Positions 1 to 5,184 of a DNA stretch of 6,807 nucleotides are shown piece by piece; positions within the stretch are counted from its first letter, which is position 1, and every line of letters starts with the position of its first letter. The stretch spans positions 1-6,807 of the forward strand of contig JAOZRI010000128.1 of assembly GCA_029940235.1 (NCBI GenBank), read 5' to 3'. The position numbers and the translations under genes are program-made. The notes under the pieces were generated by a model. It had not been told where the DNA came from. It made no database searches and saw nothing but the letters and a program-made list of their open reading frames with translations. The stretch comes from Desulfobacula sp. (GTDB lineage Bacteria; Desulfobacterota; Desulfobacteria; Desulfobacterales; Desulfobacteraceae).

Positions 1-80
1 AAGGCAATGAAAGCAAGGCAGCAAAATTGCTTAATATTAACCATCACACCTATCGTTATAAAAGAAAAAAACTACAGTGA
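1..80 (+). CDS. C-terminal end of a Fis-type HTH protein (partial)
   Basis: Reading codons from base 3, the window opens with 25 residues (GNESKAAKLLNINHHTYRY, then KRKKLQ) and a TGA stop at 78-80. The pattern GN-x-S-KAA-x-LL-x-I-x-x-x-T-x-x-Y-(R/K)-x-K-L is the helix-turn-helix of the Fis family (HTH_8). That domain normally ends sigma-54-dependent activators of the NtrC type and related response regulators. Known Fis-type tails usually read RHTLRYRLKKL here; this one has HHTYRYKRKKL, so the recognition helix is recognisable but more basic. Everything before this helix lies outside the window, so the sensor and ATPase domains cannot be seen and a stand-alone Fis-like protein cannot be excluded. 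The gene converges on the cvfB-yehS operon and has no visible tie to the cysteine or Fe-S genes. Confidence 0.75.
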   Translation, partial: GNESKAAKLLNINHHTYRYKRKKLQ

Positions 81-94
81 TACAGTATGAGTAT

Positions 95-118
95 ATACAG
101 CATATATCAAGGCTGTAT
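95..118. repeat. 7-bp perfect inverted repeat (hairpin)
   Basis: ATACAGC (95-101) is the exact reverse complement of GCTGTAT (112-118), with a 10-base loop. It begins 15 bases after the stop of the Fis-type gene. It could stabilise the 3' end of that transcript or act as a weak terminator, but no clean T-run follows: the next bases are TGGGATATATATTTATT. The stretch just upstream also holds the short palindromes ATACAGTAT and GTATATAC. The structure is visible; the function is a guess. Confidence 0.35.
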
Positions 119-178
119 TGGGATATATATTTATTCAATAATCAACTAATATAATTTAGTGGAAAATACGCCCTTCCT

Positions 179-298
179 TCAGTCAAGATTATTATCCAAT
201 CCCTGTACTAAAGCATGGTCTTTATTTTTAAAGATACCAAAGTCATTCAAAAATTTTTTATGCTTTCCAGTGTAAGGGGATTTGTCTTTTGGGCGCAT
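179..298 (-). CDS. possible 39-residue small protein, or detached C-terminal extension of YehS
   Basis: On the minus strand an ATG at 298-296 opens 39 codons ending in TGA at 181-179. The protein starts MRPKDKSPYTGKHKKF and ends ALVQGLDNNLD; it is basic at the start, has no membrane segment, no cysteine and no family I recognise. It begins 9 bases after the yehS stop and is in the same frame. Reading through that single TAA would add three codons (S, C, K) and then this whole frame to YehS. It could be a separate small gene of the operon, a leftover C-terminal extension cut off by a stop, or chance. No good ribosome binding site precedes the ATG, which weakens the separate-gene reading. Codon choice looks like its neighbours. 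Together with the hairpin at 95-118 this is all I see between 81 and 307. Confidence 0.35.
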   Translation of the reverse strand: MRPKDKSPYTGKHKKFLNDFGIFKNKDHALVQGLDNNLD

Positions 299-307
299 TT
301 TACAACT

Positions 308-814
308 TTACTTTAATGAAGCAAGATTCCAGGGGTCTTCAGGCTGTAAGTTGGAACCAGGACGGTATTTAAACTGCAAACCCTTTAAAAAATTACGCAG
401 CATCTGGTTTTTACATTCCCGGTAATGCTTATGATCTGCCCTGCGAAAAAAAGCACTTAATTCATGCTTGCTGATTTTCACACCAGACATGGCTAAAATC
501 TTTACCACATCATCAGCTTTCAGGTTTAAGGCGATTTTCAGCTTCATAAAGATGGCATTGTTGCTTAAAGTCTTTTCCGGCTCAGGCGGGGGACCTTCTC
601 TTTTGCCTCTTTTATCATTGATCAATCCATTTAAAAAAACTGCAAGCTGAGTATCACTGCATTTTTGACAGGCAGGATCATCATCTTTTTTTAACCAGTC
701 GCTGATCTGTGCCCGTGTAACCTGAAGATCGGCCTGACCAAAGATCGATATCATTTTTAAATCATTGAAATCAAACGTATACCGAATACGGCGTAATATA
801 TCATTGTTATTCAT
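308..814 (-). CDS. yehS: DUF1456 family protein, YehS-like
   Basis: A 168-residue protein recognised from its close match to E. coli YehS (about 156 residues). Shared blocks include NDILR-x-(I/V)RY near the start, FLNGLI-x-(D/E)KRGK around residues 61-72, and RADHK-x-(Y/F)REC with the following FL(K/R)GL near 124-145. The family is built from two copies of a domain of roughly 65 residues, visible here at about 3-66 and 84-147. Each copy carries an I(R/L)YxF/KIALxL helix, a turn and a closing FLxGL helix. The biochemical function of DUF1456 is unknown; no catalytic residues, signal peptide or membrane segment can be seen, so it is probably cytoplasmic. The start codon overlaps the cvfB stop (ATGA at 814-811), and the upstream sequence has no strong ribosome binding site, so translation is probably coupled to cvfB. 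About 20 residues after the second domain (ending DPWNLASLK) form a polar tail. Confidence 0.9.
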   Translation of the reverse strand: MNNNDILRRIRYTFDFNDLKMISIFGQADLQVTRAQISDWLKKDDDPACQKCSDTQLAVFLNGLINDKRGKREGPPPEPEKTLSNNAIFMKLKIALNLKADDVVKILAMSGVKISKHELSAFFRRADHKHYRECKNQMLRNFLKGLQFKYRPGSNLQPEDPWNLASLK

Positions 815-1719
815 TGTTTTAAGTTAATCCCATTTTTTTTCAACTCTAAAATCCCTTTTTTATACAACCCTCCAACTGCTCTTTTAAACTCTTTTTTGCT
901 CATGGAAAAAATCTTTTTGATCTCTTCAGGGGAGCTTTTGTCATGACAGGGTATAAACCCGTCAGCCTTTTTTAAAATGGTTACAATTTGCTGTGCAGAA
1001 CCTTTCACAGACAGATATCCTGGTTTTTTTAAAGTTAAATCAATTTTTTTATCTTCACGAAGTCGCATGATATAACCTGTACAAGAATCTCCAATTGACA
1101 GATCCTGATAGGTTTCATTGAGATATAACATACCAAAGTATTGATTGTTGATTACTGCCATAATACCAATTTTGGTGATAGAGTGGATAATAAGATCAAC
1201 CTGCTGCCCCACCTTAAGACCATTGATATTTTTATCGCAGTTTACAGATATCTGAGTGGTGCCGTATACCCGTTGTGTCTCGCTGTCCAGACAGATTTTG
1301 GTCAGATATTTTTTGCCTGGCACCATTGTGTCCTGCTGCTCATTTTTGGGTACCAGCAGATCTTTTTCAAGACCCCACTCCATAAATGTTCCAAAGGAAG
1401 CAATATCTTTTGCTTTAAGGAAAACAAAATCTCCAACAATGCCAGCAGGTTTTAACGTGGTTGCAACCAGGCGATCCTCAGAATCAGTATATACAAATAC
1501 TTTAATGGTATCACCAAGATTAAAATTATCAGGAACATATTTATTGGGAAGCAGAATTCTTTCTTCATCCACACTCAGATATAAACCATAATCAGACCTG
1601 CTTTCAATAGAAAGATTGTTGTACCTTCCAATTTTAAGCCTGCTGTCCTGCACCTTATTTTTCTGCCTGCTATGGGCAATTTTGCTGGAATTATTCCATG
1701 CATTTTTGATGTCTGGCAT
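811..1719 (-). CDS. cvfB: CvfB-like S1-domain RNA-binding protein
   Basis: A 302-residue protein of the CvfB/YitL family (COG2996), often misnamed a GntR regulator. The family fold is three S1-like OB domains followed by a winged helix. They sit here at roughly 28-92 (IGRYNNLSIESRSDYGLYL start), 93-157 (FGTFMEWGLEKDLLVPKNEQ, a typical S1 strand-turn), 165-232 and 238-298. The last segment holds the family signature SMSKKEFKRAVGGLYKKGI, after a D-x-S-S-PEEI-x-x-x-F lead-in. CvfB of Staphylococcus and pneumococcus binds RNA and affects virulence genes; in this lineage the target is unknown. The ATG at 1719 is supported by AGAGGA (1736-1731) and AAGG (1728-1725). It gives about 27 polar, basic residues before the first S1 domain, which typical family members lack. 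An internal GTG at residue 23 could be an alternative start. It is the first gene of an operon with yehS and is divergent from the cysteine operon. Confidence 0.88.
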   Translation of the reverse strand: MPDIKNAWNNSSKIAHSRQKNKVQDSRLKIGRYNNLSIESRSDYGLYLSVDEERILLPNKYVPDNFNLGDTIKVFVYTDSEDRLVATTLKPAGIVGDFVFLKAKDIASFGTFMEWGLEKDLLVPKNEQQDTMVPGKKYLTKICLDSETQRVYGTTQISVNCDKNINGLKVGQQVDLIIHSITKIGIMAVINNQYFGMLYLNETYQDLSIGDSCTGYIMRLREDKKIDLTLKKPGYLSVKGSAQQIVTILKKADGFIPCHDKSSPEEIKKIFSMSKKEFKRAVGGLYKKGILELKKNGINLKQ

Positions 1720-1752
1720 TTATACCTTGTTCCTCTGTAAATTTATCCTGTA

Positions 1753-1799
1753 ATTATACCACATCAAGGATTATACAGCTACACCAAATTCACCTTCAA
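1753..1799 (-). promoter_or_regulatory. candidate promoter(s) for cvfB-yehS
   Basis: Two sigma-70-type -10 boxes read toward cvfB. The first is TTGAAG (1799-1794), an 18-base spacer, then TATAAT (1775-1770). The second is an extended -10, TGGTATAAT (1761-1753), with only a poor -35, which an extended -10 can tolerate. Either would start transcription 10-50 bases upstream of the cvfB ribosome binding site. Which one is used cannot be told from sequence. Confidence 0.5.
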
Positions 1800-1836
1800 T
1801 GGTTTATTATTGACAAACCCCACAACGTGGTATAAT
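1753..1836. repeat. 10-bp inverted repeat in the divergent promoter region (putative operator pair)
   Basis: ATTATACCAC (1753-1762) is the exact reverse complement of GTGGTATAAT (1827-1836); arm centres are 74 bases apart, roughly seven helical turns. Each arm includes the -10 box of a promoter pointing outward, so part of the match is explained by shared promoter consensus (TATAAT). The additional GTGG is not part of the core promoter consensus. The pair could be binding sites for the HTH protein encoded at 1864. No binding data can be inferred from sequence alone. Confidence 0.4.
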
Positions 1837-1838
1837 AT
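1810..1838 (+). promoter_or_regulatory. promoter of the HTH-cysE-cysK operon
   Basis: A perfect TTGACA -35 (1810-1815) is followed by TATAAT (1831-1836) with a 15-base spacer, or by TAATAT (1833-1838) with the ideal 17. The first -10 is also extended (TGGTATAAT). The expected start near 1844 leaves only about 20 bases before the first ATG, so there is no room for a riboswitch or T-box leader. The spacer contains CCAC-AAC-GTGG (1820-1830), a short dyad in a position where a bound repressor would block RNA polymerase. Confidence 0.65.
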
Positions 1839-1863
1839 TAATTTAATAATGTAAACCCTAAAT

Positions 1864-2274
1864 ATGACAATCAATACTATGGAAAAAGATAATTTTAAAA
1901 AAATCAGAGCAAAACTTGAAAAAACCCAGAAAGAGCTGGCACAGCTGCTGGGAGTCTCCATCAAAGCTATACACAGCTATGAACAGGGCTGGCGTAAAAT
2001 CCCACATCATATTGAAAGGCAATTGCTTTTTCTTTTATCGAGAATACTTTTAGGGGATGACAAACATTCAGACAAATGCTGGGATATCATGAAATGCCCG
2101 GATAAATTGCAAAAAAATTGTCCTGCCTGGGAATTTAATTCAGGAGAGCTATGCTGGTTTATTAATGGAACTAAATGCAGTGGGAAAGCCAAAAGTTCCT
2201 GGGAAGAGAAAATGGAAGCCTGCAGGAAATGCAAGGTTTTCAAAAGCTTTTTTGAAACTGAAAAGGGGATTTAA
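1864..2274 (+). CDS. XRE-type HTH protein with C-terminal two-CW cysteine-rich domain
   Basis: A 136-residue protein in two parts. Residues about 10-50 form an XRE/Cro-type helix-turn-helix (TQKELAQLLGVSIKAIHSYE, then QGWRKIP), of the kind found in HigA-like antitoxin regulators. A short hydrophobic helix follows (51-63). Residues 72-128 hold seven cysteines (72, 78, 86, 97, 105, 120, 123) in the order CW-x4-C-x7-C ... CW-x6-C ... C-x2-C. This is the pattern I know as the 'two-CW domain', a small Cys-rich module common in Desulfobacterota, whose ligand is unknown to me; a metal or Fe-S centre is likely by its cysteine spacing. Neither ATG 1864 nor the in-frame ATG 1879 (Met6) has a clear ribosome binding site, so the start is uncertain by five codons. 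As first gene before cysE and cysK, under a strong promoter with a dyad in its spacer, it is a good candidate for an autoregulating sensor of cysteine, redox or iron-sulfur status. That role is inferred. Confidence 0.85.
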   Translation: MTINTMEKDNFKKIRAKLEKTQKELAQLLGVSIKAIHSYEQGWRKIPHHIERQLLFLLSRILLGDDKHSDKCWDIMKCPDKLQKNCPAWEFNSGELCWFINGTKCSGKAKSSWEEKMEACRKCKVFKSFFETEKGI

Positions 2275-2281
2275 AACAGTG
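2263..2281 (+). promoter_or_regulatory. ribosome binding site and GTG start of cysE
   Basis: AAGGGG (2263-2268) lies inside the last codons of the HTH gene, 10 bases before the GTG at 2279. The HTH stop (TAA 2272-2274) falls between them, leaving a 4-base gap. The arrangement favours coupled translation. It decides the cysE start: the longer in-frame ATG at 2165 would overlap the HTH gene by 110 bases and add a lysine-rich stretch with no resemblance to CysE. Confidence 0.65.
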
Positions 2282-3295
2282 GATGATTTTATTATAGACA
2301 GCCTGTGCCGTACTGAAAGAGATAATGCTTCTGAGTATCGCAAAGTATTGCCAGAAGTTATCAATTCAATTTTAGTATCCATGGAAGATGAAGAATGTTT
2401 TGCCCATATCGGGGATGACCCTATCCATTTTTCAACCTCCATAAAAGAGATGATTGATAAATTCAGAGAGATTCTTTTCCCGGGCTATTTTTCCAGGGAA
2501 AAAATTGATGGAGCAAATCTTGTCTATAATATGGGGCAGGCAGTTTCCCAGCTTTATGATATTTTATCTGAGCAGATTGTGCATGTCTTAAGACATGACT
2601 GCCTGCGATATACCAAAGCTTGTTTAGAATGTGAAAACACAGGCAATGAAATTGCTTTAAAAACAATTGAGTCAATTCCAAAACTTCGCATATCTCTTGC
2701 CAAGGATACAAAAAGCGTTCTTGAAGGAGATCCAGCTGCTAAAAGCCATGATGAAATTATCTATTCATACCCTGGCCTTTATGCCATCACAGTTTATAGA
2801 ATTGCCCATATCCTGTTTAATTTTAATGTTCCCCAACTGCCAAGGCTGATGACAGAATATGCCCACAGCCGAACCGGAATTGATATACATCCGGGTGCGC
2901 AAATTGGAGAACAATTTGTTATTGACCATGGAACAGGTGTTGTTGTGGGCGAAACAAGTGTTATTGGTAATAATGTAAGGTTATACCAGAATGTTACAAT
3001 TGGAGCATTATCACTGCCGCCAAATGCAGGTGTTAAACTTCGAGGGGCTAAACGCCATCCCACCATTGAAGATGATGTAATAATCTATTCCGGTGCCACA
3101 ATCCTTGGCGGAGAAACCAATATTGGTGCGAAATCTGTAATTGGCGGTAATGTATGGCTGACAAGCTCTGTTCCAAAAGAGACTAAAGTCTTTATTGAAT
3201 CTCCACGCCTTATATACAAATACCAGGAGAACCGGGAACAGATAATGCAAGAACAGATAAAGCAGGAGGGACTAAATAATGAATACCAGGTCTGA
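2279..3295 (+). CDS. cysE: serine O-acetyltransferase (EpsC-like long CysE)
   Basis: With the GTG start the protein has 338 residues. It transfers acetyl from acetyl-CoA to L-serine, giving O-acetylserine, the first step of cysteine synthesis in the cytoplasm. Residues 1 to about 150 form the alpha-helical N-terminal domain, longer than in E. coli CysE (273 residues) and typical of the EpsC-like group. From about 195 on comes the left-handed beta-helix of hexapeptide repeats (HPGAQIG, VVVGETSVIG, ATILGGETNIG, SVIGGN). The catalytic pair is present: Asp202 in GIDIHPG and His217 in IDHGTG, matching Asp143 and His158 of E. coli CysE. The flexible acetyl-CoA loop (GALSLPP...KRHP) is also there. 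The C-terminus is a Gln/Glu-rich helix ending in QV rather than the terminal Ile that docks into CysK in the classical cysteine synthase complex, so complex formation is uncertain. The last 17 bases overlap cysK. Confidence 0.93.
   Translation: MDDFIIDSLCRTERDNASEYRKVLPEVINSILVSMEDEECFAHIGDDPIHFSTSIKEMIDKFREILFPGYFSREKIDGANLVYNMGQAVSQLYDILSEQIVHVLRHDCLRYTKACLECENTGNEIALKTIESIPKLRISLAKDTKSVLEGDPAAKSHDEIIYSYPGLYAITVYRIAHILFNFNVPQLPRLMTEYAHSRTGIDIHPGAQIGEQFVIDHGTGVVVGETSVIGNNVRLYQNVTIGALSLPPNAGVKLRGAKRHPTIEDDVIIYSGATILGGETNIGAKSVIGGNVWLTSSVPKETKVFIESPRLIYKYQENREQIMQEQIKQEGLNNEYQV
3264..3281 (+). promoter_or_regulatory. ribosome binding site and start of cysK
   Basis: AGGAGGG (3264-3270), the strongest Shine-Dalgarno sequence in the window, sits 8 bases before ATG 3279. 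It lies within cysE codons, so cysK translation begins before cysE ends. Confidence 0.85.
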
Positions 3296-4205
3296 TATTA
3301 CAAAAACGTGCGGCAATACCCCTTTAATATATCTTAAAACCGCCAGCCAGGAAACAGGGGCTCAAATTTTTGGAAAACCTGAATTTTTCAATCCAGCTTC
3401 AAGCGTAAAAGATCGTATAGGGCTTGCCATGATTGAACAAGCTTTTAAAACAGGCAAAATCAATAACGATTCCACCATTGTTGAACCCACAAGCGGCAAT
3501 ACAGGTATTGCACTTGCTTTTGTAGCCAGAGTTAAAGGTTTGAAACTGATACTGACCATGCCTGAAACCATGAGTCTTGAAAGGCGGCAGCTTTTAAAAC
3601 ATCTTGGAGCAACTCTTGTTTTGACTGAAGGTTCAAAAGGAATGAAGGGTGCCATTGAAGAGGCACAAAAGATTGTTAAAAAGACTTCAAACTCTTTTAT
3701 GCCAGATCAGTTTTCAAACCCTGCCAATCCTGAGATCCATAGAAAGACCACTGCACCTGAAATCTGGAATGATACAGATGGCACAATTGATATTTTTGTG
3801 GCAGGAGTTGGAACCGGTGGCACCATTACCGGAGTCAGTGAAGTATTAAAGGAGAAAAACCCAAATCTCAAATCCATAGCCATAGAACCAGCTGATTCAC
3901 CTGTTATCTCGGGCAAATCCCCCGGCCCCCATAAAATTCAGGGTATTGGAGCAGGTTTTATCCCTGGAAATCTCAATGTTGACATTCTTGATGAGGTGAT
4001 TCTTGTTGAAAATGAGGAAGCAATGCAGGGAGCAAAAGACCTTGCGCTTGATGAAGGTATCCTTTGCGGTATTTCATCCGGGGCTGCTTTTCACGGAGCA
4101 AAAATTACAGCATCCCGCCCGGAAAACCAAGGCAAGGTTATTGTGTTTATTCTTCCGGATACAGGAGAACGCTATTTAAGTACAGATCTGTTTAAAGATT
4201 CCTGA
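3279..4205 (+). CDS. cysK: cysteine synthase A (O-acetylserine sulfhydrylase)
   Basis: A 308-residue, full-length PLP enzyme of fold type II that replaces the acetyl group of O-acetylserine with sulfide to give L-cysteine. The PLP lysine is Lys44 in NPASSVKDRIG. TSGNTG (71-76) binds the substrate carboxylate, GVGTGGT (176-182) holds the PLP phosphate, and GISSGAA (264-270) carries the serine that contacts the pyridine nitrogen. PDTGERYLST (293-302) is the family's closing motif. The start is fixed by a strong ribosome binding site and by alignment of the T-x-GNTPL motif (residues 10-15) near the N-terminus. It is last in the operon and uses the O-acetylserine made by the overlapping cysE. In a sulfide-producing organism its sulfur substrate would be abundant. 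CysM-type enzymes are the nearest alternative, but the motifs and length fit CysK better. It ends 9 bases from the convergent hydrolase gene, with no obvious terminator between them. Confidence 0.95.
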   Translation: MNTRSDITKTCGNTPLIYLKTASQETGAQIFGKPEFFNPASSVKDRIGLAMIEQAFKTGKINNDSTIVEPTSGNTGIALAFVARVKGLKLILTMPETMSLERRQLLKHLGATLVLTEGSKGMKGAIEEAQKIVKKTSNSFMPDQFSNPANPEIHRKTTAPEIWNDTDGTIDIFVAGVGTGGTITGVSEVLKEKNPNLKSIAIEPADSPVISGKSPGPHKIQGIGAGFIPGNLNVDILDEVILVENEEAMQGAKDLALDEGILCGISSGAAFHGAKITASRPENQGKVIVFILPDTGERYLSTDLFKDS

Positions 4206-4214
4206 TTCATTTGT

Positions 4215-5066
4215 TTAAAACTCCATGGTCCACCCTGCATTGGCAAAGGCAAATTTTTCTTTAAATCTATTGTAACATATTGCAGATGCTTCATTCCCTG
4301 TGCAATGTGATACTGCGATTAGATCAAACTTGTATGTTTCAAAGGCACCCATTGTTTTTTTAAGTTGGTCTTCTGAATTTAAAAATCCCAGGTGTGTGCC
4401 CCCTATTACTGCATAAAATTGCTTGTGGCCTGTCATTTTTTCAAAGTGCTTCATGACATTTACAATGCCTGAATGGGCACATCCTGTTAGAATTACAGGC
4501 CCCTTGTTCGTCTCAATTAAAAGAGAAGTATCATCAAAAAGCGGATCTTCTGAAAAACCTTTTTGCTGCTTGAGTTTCAGCCTTTTGTCATTGATCTCAA
4601 AATCTGTCACCCTTGGAACCTGTCCTGAAAAAAAGATATTGTCTGATATTTTTTGAAAGGTTTTTTCTAATATAAGCTCACAATTGGGGTCAGCTTTTAG
4701 CACATCTTTTGAAAATGGAGGGCCGATATAGTTAAAAGGTTGATTTATATTCTCTTTTTTATGGGAGTATTTTGCACCGAAAATAGCTGGATGGGCAATG
4801 ACCCTGGTTTTTTGGGAAAAAGGAAGTAGTTGTGCAAGCCCTCCAGTATGATCATAATGCCCGTGACTGAGAACAATGGTGTTAATCTGGGCAAGGTCAA
4901 TACCCAGTGTCTTGGTATTGGGTTTAAGGCCGAGTCCCTGACCAGTGTCCAGCAGAATTTTTTGCCCGTCTTGTTCCACAAGTGCTGAAAAGCCGTGTTC
5001 TCCTACAATGTTTTTTGTTAAACCGGCTCTATTCTCACAGAGTATTGTTATTCTTGTTTTATCCAT
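4215..5066 (-). CDS. metallo-beta-lactamase-fold hydrolase (COG1237 type)
   Basis: A 283-residue protein from the chosen ATG at 5066. The zinc-binding core HGHYDH (His68, His70, Asp72, His73) follows a typical strand and ILLDTGQG (37-44). Further likely ligands or active-site residues are His198 (GCAHSG), His225 (GGTHL) and His254 (SHCTG). This set, with the closing HCTG-x-EA and a final aromatic GW-x-x-x-F, fits the COG1237 group. That group includes archaeal MJ0301-like proteins annotated as dihydropterin-ribofuranosylaminobenzene phosphate synthases; bacterial members have no settled substrate. It has no signal peptide. An ATG four codons upstream (5078) is possible, but GGGTGAT (5076-5070) stands just before the inner ATG and matches the Shine-Dalgarno consensus. 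It lies about 120 bases downstream of nifS in the same direction, so it may be co-transcribed or have its own weak promoter. A role in sulfur or Fe-S metabolism is only suggested by position. Confidence 0.85.
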   Translation of the reverse strand: MDKTRITILCENRAGLTKNIVGEHGFSALVEQDGQKILLDTGQGLGLKPNTKTLGIDLAQINTIVLSHGHYDHTGGLAQLLPFSQKTRVIAHPAIFGAKYSHKKENINQPFNYIGPPFSKDVLKADPNCELILEKTFQKISDNIFFSGQVPRVTDFEINDKRLKLKQQKGFSEDPLFDDTSLLIETNKGPVILTGCAHSGIVNVMKHFEKMTGHKQFYAVIGGTHLGFLNSEDQLKKTMGAFETYKFDLIAVSHCTGNEASAICYNRFKEKFAFANAGWTMEF

Positions 5067-5139
5067 GGTATCACCCATTTTGTTTTTACTATAACATTTT
5101 GAATTCTTACGATCTTACCAATTTTGACAGTAAATTATA

Positions 5140-5167
5140 AAACCATAATAAAAGCATTTTTTGGTTT
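5140..5167 (-). terminator. possible weak terminator after nifS
   Basis: Reading on the minus strand, AAACCA (5167-5162) pairs with TGGTTT (5145-5140), and an inner AAAA/TTTT around ATGC can extend the structure. It is followed by TTATAATTT rather than an uninterrupted T-run. The stem is AT-rich, so termination is likely partial at best. It lies between nifS and the hydrolase gene. Confidence 0.25.
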
Positions 5168-5184
5168 AATAAGTTATTGGCTTA

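Noticed and set aside
1..90. Frame 1 open to base 90 as the partial gene at the left edge
   Set aside because: It has no family resemblance, whereas the frame from base 3 gives a clear Fis-type HTH ending at 80.
1837..1863. Riboswitch or T-box leader before the cysteine operon
   Set aside because: The predicted leader is only about 20 bases, too short for any such structure.
1779..1964. Hydrophobic 61-residue open frame on the minus strand, like a small membrane protein or toxin
   Set aside because: It is antisense to the HTH gene start and crosses the strong promoter; the hydrophobicity comes from reading Lys-rich codons backwards.
2165..2278. Upstream in-frame extension of cysE to an ATG at 2165
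   Set aside because: It lies inside the HTH gene's two-CW coding region, shows no CysE similarity, and a well-placed ribosome binding site serves the GTG at 2279.
4191..4219. TTTAAA repeats around the cysK/hydrolase junction as a shared terminator
   Set aside because: The stem would be AT only, with an 18-base loop and no T-run; TTTAAA is common in this AT-rich DNA.
5124..5151. TTGACA followed by an AT-rich stretch, a possible + strand promoter antisense to nifS
   Set aside because: No acceptable -10 box at 16-18 bases and no gene downstream on that strand.
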